Positions 1 through 8,315 of a stretch of DNA of 64,000 nucleotides are shown in pieces. How positions within the stretch are numbered: the stretch's first letter is position 1; the number at the start of each line of letters is the position of its first letter. The notes under the pieces were generated by a model. The model was not told the origin of the DNA. It was given only the letters and a program-made list of their open reading frames with translations, and did no database searches. Source of the DNA: Aquincolibacterium sp964606385 (GTDB lineage Bacteria; Omnitrophota; Omnitrophia; Omnitrophales; Aquincolibacteriaceae); assembly GCA_964606385.1 (NCBI GenBank), contig CAZSFZ010000005.1, positions 62,001-126,000 of the forward strand, in the 5' to 3' direction. The position numbers were made by a program, and so were the translations under genes.

Positions 1-877
1 CAGCGAGAAATCGCTTTACGCGAAGAACGCCGTCGAGCACGCGCTCAAGGTGCTGAAAGACAAAGGGTATCTCTTTGAAAGCGAGGGGGCTCTCTGGTTC
101 CGCTCGACCGATCTCGGTGACGATAAGGACCGCGTGGTCAAAAAATCCACGGGGGAATACACCTACCTCGCGCCGGATATTGCGTACCACCTTTCCAAGT
201 ATGAGCGTGGCTACAATGTGCTCGTGAACTTCTGGGGACCGGACCACCACGGGTATATCCCGCGCCTCAAAGCGGCTTGCCGGGTGCTCGGCTACCCACC
301 GGAAGCGATCCATATCGGGATCGTCCAGCTCACCACGCTTTTCCGCAAAGGCCAGCCGGTACGCATGTCGACGCGGGCGGGGGAATTTGTGACCCTGCGT
401 GAACTTTATGAAGAGGTCGGCGTCGACGCGACGCGGTTTTTCTTCGTGATGCGCCGGCAGGAGAGCCATCTGGATTTCGATCTCGATCTCGCGAAAGAAC
501 AGTCCCAGGAAAATCCCGTGTATTACCTTCAGTATGCCCACGCGCGCATCGCGAGCCTTGTGAAGTTCGCGGATCAGCCCGTCACGACGAAAGTGGACTT
601 GAAGCTTCTGGTTGAACCCGAAGAAGCGGAACTCATCGGCTGTCTCTCGCAATTCTCCGATTATTGTATTCAGGCAAGCCGTTCGACCGAGCCATACCGC
701 CTAGCGGATTATCTGCGCCAGGTGGCCGCGTGTTTCCACAAGTTCTACAGCCATCACCGCGTGGTCACCGAAAACAAGGAGCTCACCAAGGCCCGGCTGC
801 TTCTGGCCGACGCAACCCGCATCGTGCTCCGGAATGGCCTGGAACTTCTCGGCATCTCCCAACCGGAATCCATGTAA
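1..877 (+). CDS. argS: Arginyl-tRNA synthetase, C-terminal part (5' end outside window)
   Basis: Cytoplasmic class I aminoacyl-tRNA synthetase that charges tRNA-Arg. The reading frame is open from base 2, so the start lies upstream of the window. About 290 residues remain, covering the end of the Rossmann-fold catalytic core and the helical anticodon-binding domain. Seen in sequence: the ArgS-type stretch NFWGPDHHGYIPR, the KMSKS-equivalent RMSTRAGEFVTL, and the conserved QENPVYYLQYAHAR at the start of the DALR-type anticodon-binding domain. The gene ends with TAA and is followed by a long palindromic repeat before miaA. Nothing is abnormal in the visible part. Identification is secure from the family motifs. 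Confidence 0.95.
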   Translation, partial: SEKSLYAKNAVEHALKVLKDKGYLFESEGALWFRSTDLGDDKDRVVKKSTGEYTYLAPDIAYHLSKYERGYNVLVNFWGPDHHGYIPRLKAACRVLGYPPEAIHIGIVQLTTLFRKGQPVRMSTRAGEFVTLRELYEEVGVDATRFFFVMRRQESHLDFDLDLAKEQSQENPVYYLQYAHARIASLVKFADQPVTTKVDLKLLVEPEEAELIGCLSQFSDYCIQASRSTEPYRLADYLRQVAACFHKFYSHHRVVTENKELTKARLLLADATRIVLRNGLELLGISQPESM

Positions 878-881
878 TTGC

Positions 882-1009
882 AAACCCGAAATCCTAAACT
901 CGAAACCCGAAACAAATCCAAATGCTTCAATAATAAAAACGTTTTTTTTGAGTTTTGAACTTTGCTTGTTTGAGTTTGTTTCGAATTTCGGATTTAGAGT
1001 TTCGGGTTT
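882..1009. repeat. Long imperfect palindrome between argS and miaA
   Basis: The left arm (882-922) begins AAACCCGAAATCCTAAACTC and the right arm (about 969-1009) ends GGATTTAGAGTTTCGGGTTT. Their reverse complements match at roughly 33 of 41 positions, with a T-rich centre (about 941-965). RNA from this region would form one long stem-loop. It is non-coding and fills the argS-miaA gap. It resembles dispersed palindromic intergenic repeats, though no second copy occurs in this window. It could also act as a processing or weak termination site. Confidence 0.8.
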
Positions 1010-1040
1010 AAGATGAGCCAGTGAGGCCAAAGTTAAAAAG

Positions 1041-2141
1041 ATGCAACGAACGATGAAAAGCAGGCCTTTGGTGCTGTTTATCGTGGGTCCCACAGCCATC
1101 GGGAAGTCGGCGCTTGCCGTAGCTCTGGCCAAGAAACTCGATGGCGAAATCCTTTCCGCGGATTCCATGCTTGTTTATCAGGGGATGGATATCGGGACCG
1201 CGAAACCCACCCCCAAAGAACGGGGCGGCATTCCGCATCACGGGATCGACCTTATTCCTCCCACAAAAAGCTTCTCGGTTTTTGCTTACCGCCAATACGC
1301 CCTCAAGGCGGTCCGGGGGATCGTTAAAAGGGGCAAAATCCCTATTGTGGCGGGGGGGACCGGCTTTTACATTAGGGCCCTTTTAGAGGGGCTTTCTCCT
1401 CTACCCGGCACGAATGCCCAGATCAGGGGTAAACTCGAGCGGGAGGCCCAGGAAAAGGGCTTGCCGGCCCTCTATAGGAGGCTCCTAAAGATCGACCCCT
1501 CCCGGGCTAGGGCGATTGGCCCCCATAACCAAAGGCGTATTATCCGGGCCCTGGAGATCTACCTGACCTCGGGAAAGAAGCCCTCCCGGGCGGACCGGAA
1601 AACACCGGGTCTCCGGCAGTTGGGTTACAGGCCGATCGTGATCGGGATCCACCGCGACCGGGAAGCGCTATACGGGAAGATCAACCGGCGGGTGGATGCG
1701 ATGTTCCGAAAAGGCCTTGTGCGCGAAGTGAAACGGCTCGGGCGGAAGAAATTGTCTCAAACCTCGCTTCAGGGGGTAGGATATAAAGAAATTCTAGAAT
1801 GGCTTCGGGATTGTCATTGCGAGAAGCGAAGCGACGCCTGGCTTTCACCAAATCTGATATCAGAAGCCAGTGCTGTACTTGCCTCCTTTAGAAAAAGAAC
1901 AGAGGGCAAGTACGAAGCAATCTTAAAGACAAGATCGCCGCGTCGCCTCAAAGAGGCTCCTCGCGATGACAAGAGTTTGACGGAAGTCAAAGACAGGATC
2001 AAACAGGCGACGCGTCATTTCGCCAAACGGCAGTGGACCTGGTTCAAACGGGAGCAGGGCATCCGCTGGGTTTGGTGGCCGGAAGGCGCGAATCTTCAAA
2101 GCGTTCGTGATCTTGTTCTGAAAAAGATAAAGAGGCCTTAG
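1041..2141 (+). CDS. miaA: tRNA dimethylallyltransferase MiaA, with an in-frame repeat insertion
   Basis: Transfers a dimethylallyl group to N6 of A37 in tRNAs reading UNN codons, the substrate later methylthiolated by MiaB (also in this window). Seen: P-loop GPTAIGKS at residues 16-23, the DSMLVYQGMDIGTAKP substrate loop, the GGTGFYIRALL motif, and the C-terminal QATRHFAKRQWTWFKR helix. At 366 aa it is longer than the usual ~300. The excess is a block of about 53 residues (258-310) rich in R, K and S, encoded by a palindromic element (1813-1970) between GVGYKEILEWL and the final helices. An ATG at 1053 is an alternative start. The stop lies one base before hflX, so the two are probably co-transcribed. 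Whether the inserted segment is tolerated in the folded enzyme is unknown. Confidence 0.94.
   Translation: MQRTMKSRPLVLFIVGPTAIGKSALAVALAKKLDGEILSADSMLVYQGMDIGTAKPTPKERGGIPHHGIDLIPPTKSFSVFAYRQYALKAVRGIVKRGKIPIVAGGTGFYIRALLEGLSPLPGTNAQIRGKLEREAQEKGLPALYRRLLKIDPSRARAIGPHNQRRIIRALEIYLTSGKKPSRADRKTPGLRQLGYRPIVIGIHRDREALYGKINRRVDAMFRKGLVREVKRLGRKKLSQTSLQGVGYKEILEWLRDCHCEKRSDAWLSPNLISEASAVLASFRKRTEGKYEAILKTRSPRRLKEAPRDDKSLTEVKDRIKQATRHFAKRQWTWFKREQGIRWVWWPEGANLQSVRDLVLKKIKRP
1813..1970. repeat. Palindromic element inserted in frame in miaA
   Basis: A 158-bp block has terminal inverted repeats: GTCATTGCGAG..GCGACG at 1813-1836 and CGTCGC..CTCGCGATGAC at 1941-1970. Inside are two further inverted pairs: CTGGCTT/AAGCCAG (about 1838-1869) and GTACTTGCC/GGCAAGTAC (about 1875-1913). 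The whole would fold as a multi-branched hairpin. GTCATTGCGAG-ended repeats are a widespread type of non-autonomous dispersed element in bacteria. Here the copy is translated as part of MiaA without a stop. Confidence 0.85.
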
Positions 2142-2142
2142 T

Positions 2143-3246
2143 ATGCCGCGCGATAAAGTTTGTCTTGTGATCATCAAAAATTACGGGAAAGACGACGCGG
2201 ACCCGCGTGAGGTGCTCGAGGAAATGATCGAGCTCACCGAATCGGCGAACGGGATCGTGGTCGCGAATCTTGCGGGGAATGTTCCGCACCCGAGCCCCAG
2301 CCATTTTATTCGCGGCGGAAAGATCGCCGAGATCCGGGAGGAGATCGCAAGATCCGGGGCGAATGTCCTGATCTTCAGTGTGGATCTCACGCCGGTCCAG
2401 GCCAGGAATCTCGAAGCGGAATGCGGGGTGCGGATCGTGGACCGCACGGGACTGATCCTCGATATCTTTGCCCGGCGCGCAGTCTCAAGCGACGGGAAAC
2501 TCCAGGTCGAGCTCGCGCAGATGCAATATCTTTTACCGCGGCTTCTGGGGCTGGGCGTGGTCCTCTCGCGTCTTGGGGGCGGCATCGGGACCCGCGGGCC
2601 CGGTGAACAAATGAAGGAAGTCGACCGCCGCAAGATCCAGAGGCGTATCGAATCCATCAAAGAACAGCTCGAGAAACTCCGGACGCACCGGGCCCAGATC
2701 CGAAAAGGGCGCCGGCAAAAGGGGCTCCCGCAGGTCGCGATCGTGGGTTATACGAACGCCGGGAAATCCACACTCCTGAATGCTCTGACCGGGGCCGACG
2801 CGTATGTTGAAGACAAGTTGTTCGCCACGCTCGATTCGAAGACGCGTGTCTACGAGGACGGCCAAGGGTCTGGAATTCTTTTCACAGACACCGTCGGTTT
2901 TATTCGGAACCTGCCGCACGGGCTCGTGAAGGCCTTCCACGCGACGCTGGAGGAAGTGCTCGAGGCGGACCTGATCCTTATCGTGATCGACGCGGCCAGC
3001 GAGCACGCCGTTCATCACAAGAGTGTGGTTGATGAAGTGCTGAAAGAGATCGGAGCGGAAGCGAACCCGAAACTTCTCGCTTTGAACAAGACGGACCTTT
3101 TGACGGGACCGGAAAAGAACCGGATCCAGGATGTTTTTCCCGAGGCGGTGCTGATCTCAGCTGCCCAGAAACAGGGGTTTGAGGAACTGATCGTGAGGAT
3201 CCGTCAGTCCATTCAGGCCGGGCAGGAATTCAAAAAGGCGGTGTAG
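2143..3246 (+). CDS. hflX: GTPase HflX
   Basis: Ribosome-associated GTPase of the Obg-HflX class that binds the 50S subunit and helps split stalled or stressed ribosomes. Seen: an N-terminal HflX domain with the HPSPSHFIRGGKIAEI and DRTGLILDIFARRA stretches, the glycine-rich linker LGGGIGTRGPGE, a coiled segment (about 160-195), then the G domain with P-loop GYTNAGKS (202-209), DTVGF (G3) and NKTD (G4). Its 367 aa is within the usual range. The ATG starts 1 nt after the miaA stop, so translation is probably coupled. The miaA-hflX order is a classical conserved neighbourhood in many bacteria. Confidence 0.96.
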   Translation: MPRDKVCLVIIKNYGKDDADPREVLEEMIELTESANGIVVANLAGNVPHPSPSHFIRGGKIAEIREEIARSGANVLIFSVDLTPVQARNLEAECGVRIVDRTGLILDIFARRAVSSDGKLQVELAQMQYLLPRLLGLGVVLSRLGGGIGTRGPGEQMKEVDRRKIQRRIESIKEQLEKLRTHRAQIRKGRRQKGLPQVAIVGYTNAGKSTLLNALTGADAYVEDKLFATLDSKTRVYEDGQGSGILFTDTVGFIRNLPHGLVKAFHATLEEVLEADLILIVIDAASEHAVHHKSVVDEVLKEIGAEANPKLLALNKTDLLTGPEKNRIQDVFPEAVLISAAQKQGFEELIVRIRQSIQAGQEFKKAV

Positions 3247-3263
3247 CCGAGGGCATGGGGCTA

Positions 3264-3272
3264 TGCTATACT
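3264..3272 (+). promoter_or_regulatory. Extended -10 promoter for tal-pgi
   Basis: TG-C-TATACT at 3264-3272 fits an extended -10 hexamer (TGnTATAAT), with no convincing -35. It sits in the 85-bp gap after hflX, about 60 bp upstream of the ATG of the fusion gene. Prediction by eye only. Confidence 0.45.
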
Positions 3273-3331
3273 TTCCGCGTTTTTCCTCCCAGATTTTCTA
3301 AAAATTCATAAGCCGAAATGGAAAGGGAATC

Positions 3332-6205
3332 ATGGATACTGCGACGAAACAATTGCCGAGCATCGAACTCTATAAAGCCGGTCAGGGACCGTGGCTCGAC
3401 ACGATCAGCCGCAAACTTTTAAGGTCCGGAACGCTCAAGGCCTATATCGAAGAAAGCGGCCTGCTCGGAGTGACGTCGAATCCTTCTATTTTCCAGCAAT
3501 CGATCAGCCACGGGGAGGGTTACGAGCAGGATATCCAGAAGATGGTGAAGCGCGGCGCGAGCACGGTGGAGATCTATGACGCGCTGACGATCAGCGATAT
3601 CCGCGAAGCGTGCGATCTTTTCCTGCCGGTGTTCCAGAAGACCTGCGGCGAACACGGTTTTGTGAGCCTTGAAGTCCTGCCGAACCTCGCGTTTAACGAA
3701 GAAGCGACGGTCGGAGAAGCGCGCCGTCTTTACCGGCTCGTGAACCGTCCGAACGTGATGATCAAAGTTCCCGCGACCGCGCAAGGGGTTGCCGCGGTCC
3801 GCCGTTTGATCGGGGAAGGCATCAACGTTAACGTGACGCTCATTTTCTCCCAGAAAAATTACCGTGATGTCGCGAACGCCTATTTGGAAGGACTCGAGGC
3901 GCTCGCAAAAAAAGGCGGCGATCTTGGCAAAGTGCATTCGGTGGCGAGCGTATTTGTCAGCCGCATCGACACGGATATCGATAAACAGCTCGACGCGAAG
4001 ATCGCGACGGAAACCGAGAATTCCCGGCGGATGCTTCTGACGGACCTGAAAGGGAAGTCGGCGGTCGCGAATTCCAAAATGGTCTACCTGGCTTTTAAGG
4101 AAATTTTCGGGACGAACCGTTTCCAGAAACTCAAGAACCAGGGCGCCTATGTGCAAAAGCCGCTCTGGGCGAGCACCAGCTGCAAGAACCCATCCTATCC
4201 CGATCTGATCTATGTGGAGACGCTTGTCGGAAAAGATACCGTGAACACGCTGCCGCAGGCCACATGGGAAGCGCTTCTCGCGCATGGCGAGATCCGGCCG
4301 GGAACGGTGGAAGAGGATATCCAGGATTCCCAGGCGGTCATTGCCGAGCTCAAGAATATCGGGATCGATATCCATGCCGTTTGCGACCGCCTGCAAAAGG
4401 ACGGCGTTAAAGCTTTCGTTCAATCCTTTGAATCCCTCATGACAACCCTCGAAAAGAAAAGAGAATTTTCCATGGCCGCTCCCGTGAAGACGAATTTTTT
4501 GCTCCCTCAAAACCTTGAAAAGACCTTTTCGGACACCTTGAATCAGCTCGCGAAAAAAGATGTCCACGCCCGCTGGCTCGCGAAAGATCCGACGCTTTGG
4601 TCAAACGACGCCGCTCATCAGAAGGTGATCCTGAACCGCCTGGGGTGGGTGGAGAACTGCGAGAAGATCCGCGGCCAGCTTTATGAGATCGATGAGCTCC
4701 AGCAAAAACTTTTCAGCGCGAAAGTCCGCGACATCGTGTTGCTGGGTATGGGCGGATCAAGCCTCGCGGCCGAAGTGCTGTCGCTCATTCTGAAGAAACC
4801 TTCCCAGAAAGTGAAGGGCGCCCTCAAGGGCATCCGTTTCCATCTGCTCGATACGACGGATCCGGCGAGTATCCTGAAGGTTGAAAAAGCCGTCCGTTAT
4901 CCTTCCACCCTGTTCATCGTGGGCAGCAAGTCCGGTTCCACGATCGAGACGCGGTCCCAGTACCAGTATTTCTTCGATCGCGTGAAAAAGTTCTACAAGA
5001 ACGATGAAAATAAGGCCGCGGAGCGATTTGTGATCATCACAGATCATGGTTCGCCGCTTGAGACGCTCGGCTGCAGCAAAACCTTCGGCGGGCTTTTTCT
5101 GAACCCTCAGGACATCGGGGGCCGGTATTCCGCGCTCTCTTTCTTCGGGCTTGTGCCTGCGGCGCTTCTGGGGATCGATATCCGCCAGATCCTGGCCGAC
5201 GCGCAGCGTTTTCTTGACGCGATGCGCTCCACCAAGGATATCGCCAAGAACGAAGGGATCGCGCTGGGGGTCCTTTTAGGCGCGTTGGCCGTCAAAGGGA
5301 AGGATAAATTAACTTTTTGGACTTCACCCGAGCTTGCGTCGTTCGCGGATTGGGCGGAGCAATTGATTGCCGAAAGTACCGGGAAAGAAGGAAAAGGGAT
5401 CACCCCGGTGGCGGGGGAACCTCCAGTCGGTCTTGAACGGTACGGCAGCGACCGCGTCTTCGTCATGCTCCGTTTTAAAGGGGAGAACGAAAAGCTTTGG
5501 ACGAAACGTATCAAGGACCTCAAAGCGAAGGGTTTTCCGGTCCTGGATTTTGTCTGGAGCGACGGCATGAACGTGGGCGGGGAGTTCCTCCGCTGGGAAG
5601 TTGCCACGAGTTTCGCGAGTGTGGTGCTCAAAGTGAACCCTTTTGATGAACCGAACGTGACGGAATCCAAGAACATTACGAGCCGGCTCCTGGAAGATGT
5701 GAAGAAGAAAAAGGCGTTGCCCAAACCCGGAAAACTTCTTACGGCGAAGGGTGCCGTCCTGACCCCGGGGGATAAGAAAATTCTTGAGGCGTTTTTCTCG
5801 AAGCGTCCGAAACATGGTTTTGTGTCGCTTCTGGCGTATGTGGACCGTTCGCCCGCGACGAAAAAAGTTCTTCAGGGGTTGCAGAGGTCCATGGCCGCGG
5901 TGTTGAAAGTCCCGGTGCTGTCCGGATTCGGCCCCCGTTATCTGCATTCCATCGGCCAGCTTTATAAAGGCGGGCCGAAGCAGGGGATCTTTGTCGAGTT
6001 TTTTGTGAAGGACGGCAAGGACGTGAAGATCCCGGGCGAGGTTTACGGGTTCAGCCAGCTCAAGCAGGCCCAGGCGATGGGGGACTATGAGGCGATCTCG
6101 AGTAAAGGGCTTCCGATCCTCGGGGTGGATCTCGGGTCCAATCTTGCTTCCGGGTTCGCTTCTTTCCAGAAAAAGATGGTTTGTTTTCTTAAGGGCCGCA
6201 GCTGA
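3332..6205 (+). CDS. Bifunctional transaldolase / glucose-6-phosphate isomerase
   Basis: Single 957-aa polypeptide joining two sugar-phosphate enzymes. Residues 1 to about 375 are transaldolase: LGVTSNPSIFQQSI at the N-terminus, NVMIKVPATAQG with the Schiff-base lysine K145, and the INVNVTLIFS strand. Residues about 390-957 are a phosphoglucose isomerase domain: MGGSSLAAEV near 473-482 and the phosphate-binding loop GSKSGSTIET near 531-540. The fused form is known in several bacterial lineages, and the fusion would couple the non-oxidative pentose phosphate pathway to the fructose-6-phosphate/glucose-6-phosphate interconversion. The C-terminal ~150 residues extend beyond the core SIS fold, as in other long fused forms. 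The gene has its own candidate promoter and no close downstream partner. The start ATG is preceded by GGAAAGGGAA. Confidence 0.95.
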   Translation: MDTATKQLPSIELYKAGQGPWLDTISRKLLRSGTLKAYIEESGLLGVTSNPSIFQQSISHGEGYEQDIQKMVKRGASTVEIYDALTISDIREACDLFLPVFQKTCGEHGFVSLEVLPNLAFNEEATVGEARRLYRLVNRPNVMIKVPATAQGVAAVRRLIGEGINVNVTLIFSQKNYRDVANAYLEGLEALAKKGGDLGKVHSVASVFVSRIDTDIDKQLDAKIATETENSRRMLLTDLKGKSAVANSKMVYLAFKEIFGTNRFQKLKNQGAYVQKPLWASTSCKNPSYPDLIYVETLVGKDTVNTLPQATWEALLAHGEIRPGTVEEDIQDSQAVIAELKNIGIDIHAVCDRLQKDGVKAFVQSFESLMTTLEKKREFSMAAPVKTNFLLPQNLEKTFSDTLNQLAKKDVHARWLAKDPTLWSNDAAHQKVILNRLGWVENCEKIRGQLYEIDELQQKLFSAKVRDIVLLGMGGSSLAAEVLSLILKKPSQKVKGALKGIRFHLLDTTDPASILKVEKAVRYPSTLFIVGSKSGSTIETRSQYQYFFDRVKKFYKNDENKAAERFVIITDHGSPLETLGCSKTFGGLFLNPQDIGGRYSALSFFGLVPAALLGIDIRQILADAQRFLDAMRSTKDIAKNEGIALGVLLGALAVKGKDKLTFWTSPELASFADWAEQLIAESTGKEGKGITPVAGEPPVGLERYGSDRVFVMLRFKGENEKLWTKRIKDLKAKGFPVLDFVWSDGMNVGGEFLRWEVATSFASVVLKVNPFDEPNVTESKNITSRLLEDVKKKKALPKPGKLLTAKGAVLTPGDKKILEAFFSKRPKHGFVSLLAYVDRSPATKKVLQGLQRSMAAVLKVPVLSGFGPRYLHSIGQLYKGGPKQGIFVEFFVKDGKDVKIPGEVYGFSQLKQAQAMGDYEAISSKGLPILGVDLGSNLASGFASFQKKMVCFLKGRS

Positions 6206-6265
6206 AATTTGTCCTAAAGACCTTGGGATTTTTGGCGTAAATCTTTATCAATAAGGATTCCAGCG

Positions 6266-7078
6266 GTGTTACCACAAGCCATATTCCATAGATCGTTGAA
6301 CAGGTATCTTGGGACGGTTTTTACTCTCCTGATCGGGGCGGGCTTTCTCTCGGGTTGCGCATCGTCATCCGCCGTCCGTCCTGCTTCCTATGTGCCGCCG
6401 CGTTCGACGTCCGCGATCACGACCATGCTTCCGGCGCCTGGCGGTGTTCCGCGCAATATTTATCATGAGGTCGGCCCGTCGGAGACTTTGTGGCGTATTT
6501 CGACGATCTACAGCGTGGATATGGCGACGATCATGCGGGTGAACAACCTCAAGGATCCGACCCAGATCAAGAACGGCATGAAGCTTCTGATCCCCAACAC
6601 GCGGGGGCCCCGGCCCAATATTCCTCTTTATCCTACGACGCGCTGGACCCATATCGTGATCCATCATACGGTCACCGACCAGGGAAGCGCTTATACGATC
6701 AACGGGCTTCATCAGCAGCGCGGCTGGGAGAACGGCATGGGGTATCATTTCCTGATCGATAACGGAACCCGCGGCAAAGCCCTCGGGCAGATCGAAGTGG
6801 GGCCCCGATGGATCAAGCAAATGGACGGCGCCCACACGAAGGCGGGGGACTATAACCAGAAAGGTATCGGTATCGCCGTTGTGGGAGATTACAGTCAGTC
6901 CGGATTGCCGGACAAGATGTTTGATAATCTTGTTTTTCTCACCGTCACGCTTCAAAAATTTTACAATATCCCTGATCAGAATGTGGTAGGTCATCGGAAC
7001 GTCCCCGGCGCCGCGACGGAATGCCCCGGGAAATTCTTTCCTTGGAGCGAATTTAAACGCCGTCTTGCCCAGTACTGA
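6266..7078 (+). CDS. LysM/N-acetylmuramoyl-L-alanine amidase lipoprotein
   Basis: Predicted peptidoglycan amidase (Amidase_2/PGRP fold) cleaving the lactyl-L-Ala bond, anchored as a lipoprotein. It starts at GTG 6266, with AAGGA upstream at suitable distance. Residues 1-30 are a lipoprotein signal ending LLIGAGFLSG before C31. A LysM domain spans about 66-110 (ETLWRISTIYSVD ... IKNGMKLLIP). The amidase domain covers about 125-270, with candidate zinc ligands in VIHHTV near its start and in GHRNVPGAATECPG near its end. Its 270 aa is a complete architecture. It probably acts in wall turnover or recycling. It stands alone between tal-pgi and a small transcription unit. The amidase assignment is firm; the exact substrate is not. 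Confidence 0.9.
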   Translation: MLPQAIFHRSLNRYLGTVFTLLIGAGFLSGCASSSAVRPASYVPPRSTSAITTMLPAPGGVPRNIYHEVGPSETLWRISTIYSVDMATIMRVNNLKDPTQIKNGMKLLIPNTRGPRPNIPLYPTTRWTHIVIHHTVTDQGSAYTINGLHQQRGWENGMGYHFLIDNGTRGKALGQIEVGPRWIKQMDGAHTKAGDYNQKGIGIAVVGDYSQSGLPDKMFDNLVFLTVTLQKFYNIPDQNVVGHRNVPGAATECPGKFFPWSEFKRRLAQY

Positions 7079-7103
7079 TCCCTCCCCGATTCTCACGCAA
7101 GAT

Positions 7104-7131
7104 TTGACAAATTTCCGGAATCTGTTACATT
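7104..7131 (+). promoter_or_regulatory. Sigma70-type promoter of the 7.1-7.4 kb small transcription unit
   Basis: TTGACA at 7104-7109 is a perfect -35. A 16-nt spacer is followed by TACATT at 7126-7131, preceded by TG at 7123-7124 (extended -10). Expected transcript start is near 7138, ahead of a small ORF at 7161 and the strong terminator at 7338. Confidence 0.65.
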
Positions 7132-7160
7132 CCCCTTGTAAGCCATCAGTCAGGAAAGCT

Positions 7161-7307
7161 ATGAAAAAGCGTAACCTCATTAAAAACCATGGCCTGAAAT
7201 ACCCCATGACGATTGTCATGGCGCAGGCGTGGTTTCTGTCCACGAAGTGCCGCCATACGGTTCGCGGCCGTGGGCTTTTGAGGGACGTTCGGGAGGATCT
7301 AGCGTAA
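7161..7307 (+). CDS. Small ORF (48 aa), or part of a structured small RNA
   Basis: A 48-codon ORF begins MKKRNLIKNHGLKYPM and is strongly basic at its N-terminus. AGGAAA lies just upstream (7152-7157). I recognise no family. Its support is contextual: it lies between a good promoter (7104-7131) and a strong terminator (7338-7376), so the region is very likely transcribed as a ~240-nt RNA. The RNA may instead be the functional product. Segment 7203-7221 (CCCATGAC..GTCATGG) repeats the arms of the terminator stem and could pair with them. Coding status is therefore uncertain. Confidence 0.35.
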   Translation: MKKRNLIKNHGLKYPMTIVMAQAWFLSTKCRHTVRGRGLLRDVREDLA

Positions 7308-7337
7308 GGCAGTAGCAGGATAAACCGGAATCATTCA

Positions 7338-7376
7338 AAAGCCCATGATCGCAATAGCGGTCATGGGCTTTTTTTT
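7338..7376 (+). terminator. Strong intrinsic terminator
   Basis: A stem of AAAGCCCATGATCGC and GCGGTCATGGGCTTT (15 bp with one G-T pair) around an AATA loop, followed by a run of T to 7376. This is the best-formed terminator in the window. It ends the short transcript that begins near 7138. Confidence 0.85.
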
Positions 7377-7563
7377 CGCCCGCGCTGGTTTTTTGCGCGG
7401 GACGAATCCGCCGGATTTTTGGCGGAGCATTGCCCGATTTCGTATGTTGCGAAAACGGGATAGTAAGAAAGATCCGCCACAAGGCTTTGGCGGATTTAAC
7501 TCGCACAGTAGCTTGCGTTCACGATGTTCCGCAAGTTGCGTGCTCATAAAAGGAGGAGTGAAC

Positions 7564-7779
7564 ATGAGTACAGCCACTAACTCAACCAGCATCTCAAGAT
7601 CCAGACGTCGAACACGGGATCCCGTGAAGTTGACGGCCTTGATCTACCTGAGGGAGGCGTTGATCGCGGAGCGGTACGAGAATTGCGCCGACTTCATCGC
7701 GATCGCGAAAGAATTCGGAGCCCTGGATGCAGAGATACGCGTCTTACTCGAAGATCCTCGAAGACACCCGAGTTCGTAA
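7564..7779 (+). CDS. Small hypothetical protein (71 aa)
   Basis: Starts at ATG 7564 behind a near-perfect Shine-Dalgarno (AAAGGAGGAG, 7547-7556), which makes translation likely. The N-terminus is Ser/Thr/Arg-rich (ISRSRRRTRDP). The rest looks helical and acidic/basic mixed (LTALIYLREALIAERYENC). I see no signal peptide, membrane segment or recognisable domain. Upstream (7395-7500) are short GGCGGA/TCCGCC inverted repeats that may form hairpins. It could be a small DNA- or RNA-associated protein, but this is not supported by any motif. Confidence 0.55.
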   Translation: MSTATNSTSISRSRRRTRDPVKLTALIYLREALIAERYENCADFIAIAKEFGALDAEIRVLLEDPRRHPSS

Positions 7780-8041
7780 GCGTGAGGCGGTAGCGACCCT
7801 GGTCACCGACAGGAGGGGTGTGCCCAGTTTTTTAAATACCAATCACCAAGGGACAAGAACCAAGCGGACCACGGGAAGAATTCGGATGTGGTTTTGGAGC
7901 TCGAATGTCGCTTGGAAATTGGATCTTGGGATTTTGCCGCCGGGAGGGGTGTATTCGCAGGAAATTTTTTTTAAAAAATGCGTGAAACGATTCAAGATTT
8001 CATCATTTTGTCCGTTAAATATAGCAACAAAGGGGGACACA

Positions 8042-8254
8042 ATGATCAACAACATGGTTTTATCGCGTGAGATTGAATGGATCGGTTACGAACATAAGCG
8101 CAACATGCTTCAGGTTGAATTCATTGTGGGTTCCATTTACCAGTACGAGAACGTCCCCGAGACCGTTTATCAGGAATTCCTCACGGCGCCATCCTACGGC
8201 CGCTATTTTGAGTCCAATATCAAGAATAAATACCACGTCCGTAAGGTCCGCTAG
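8042..8254 (+). CDS. KTSC-domain small protein (70 aa)
   Basis: A 70-aa protein beginning at ATG 8042, with AAAGGGGGACA just upstream. The pattern EWIGYEHKRNMLQVEF, GSIYQYENVPETVYQEFL, SYGRYFESNIKNKY fits the KTSC domain, a small fold also found at the C-terminus of some lysyl-tRNA synthetases and widespread as a stand-alone protein of unknown function. It is complete and not obviously in an operon. The function cannot be stated beyond the domain. Confidence 0.75.
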   Translation: MINNMVLSREIEWIGYEHKRNMLQVEFIVGSIYQYENVPETVYQEFLTAPSYGRYFESNIKNKYHVRKVR

Positions 8255-8315
8255 ATCGTTTGTTTTTAGCTCTATTTTGTTGAATCCCTAGCCGATTTTC
8301 GTTAGTCTTTCCGCC

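Noticed and set aside
3419..4567. 382-codon minus-strand frame inside tal-pgi
   Set aside because: Shadow of the certain transaldolase coding strand.
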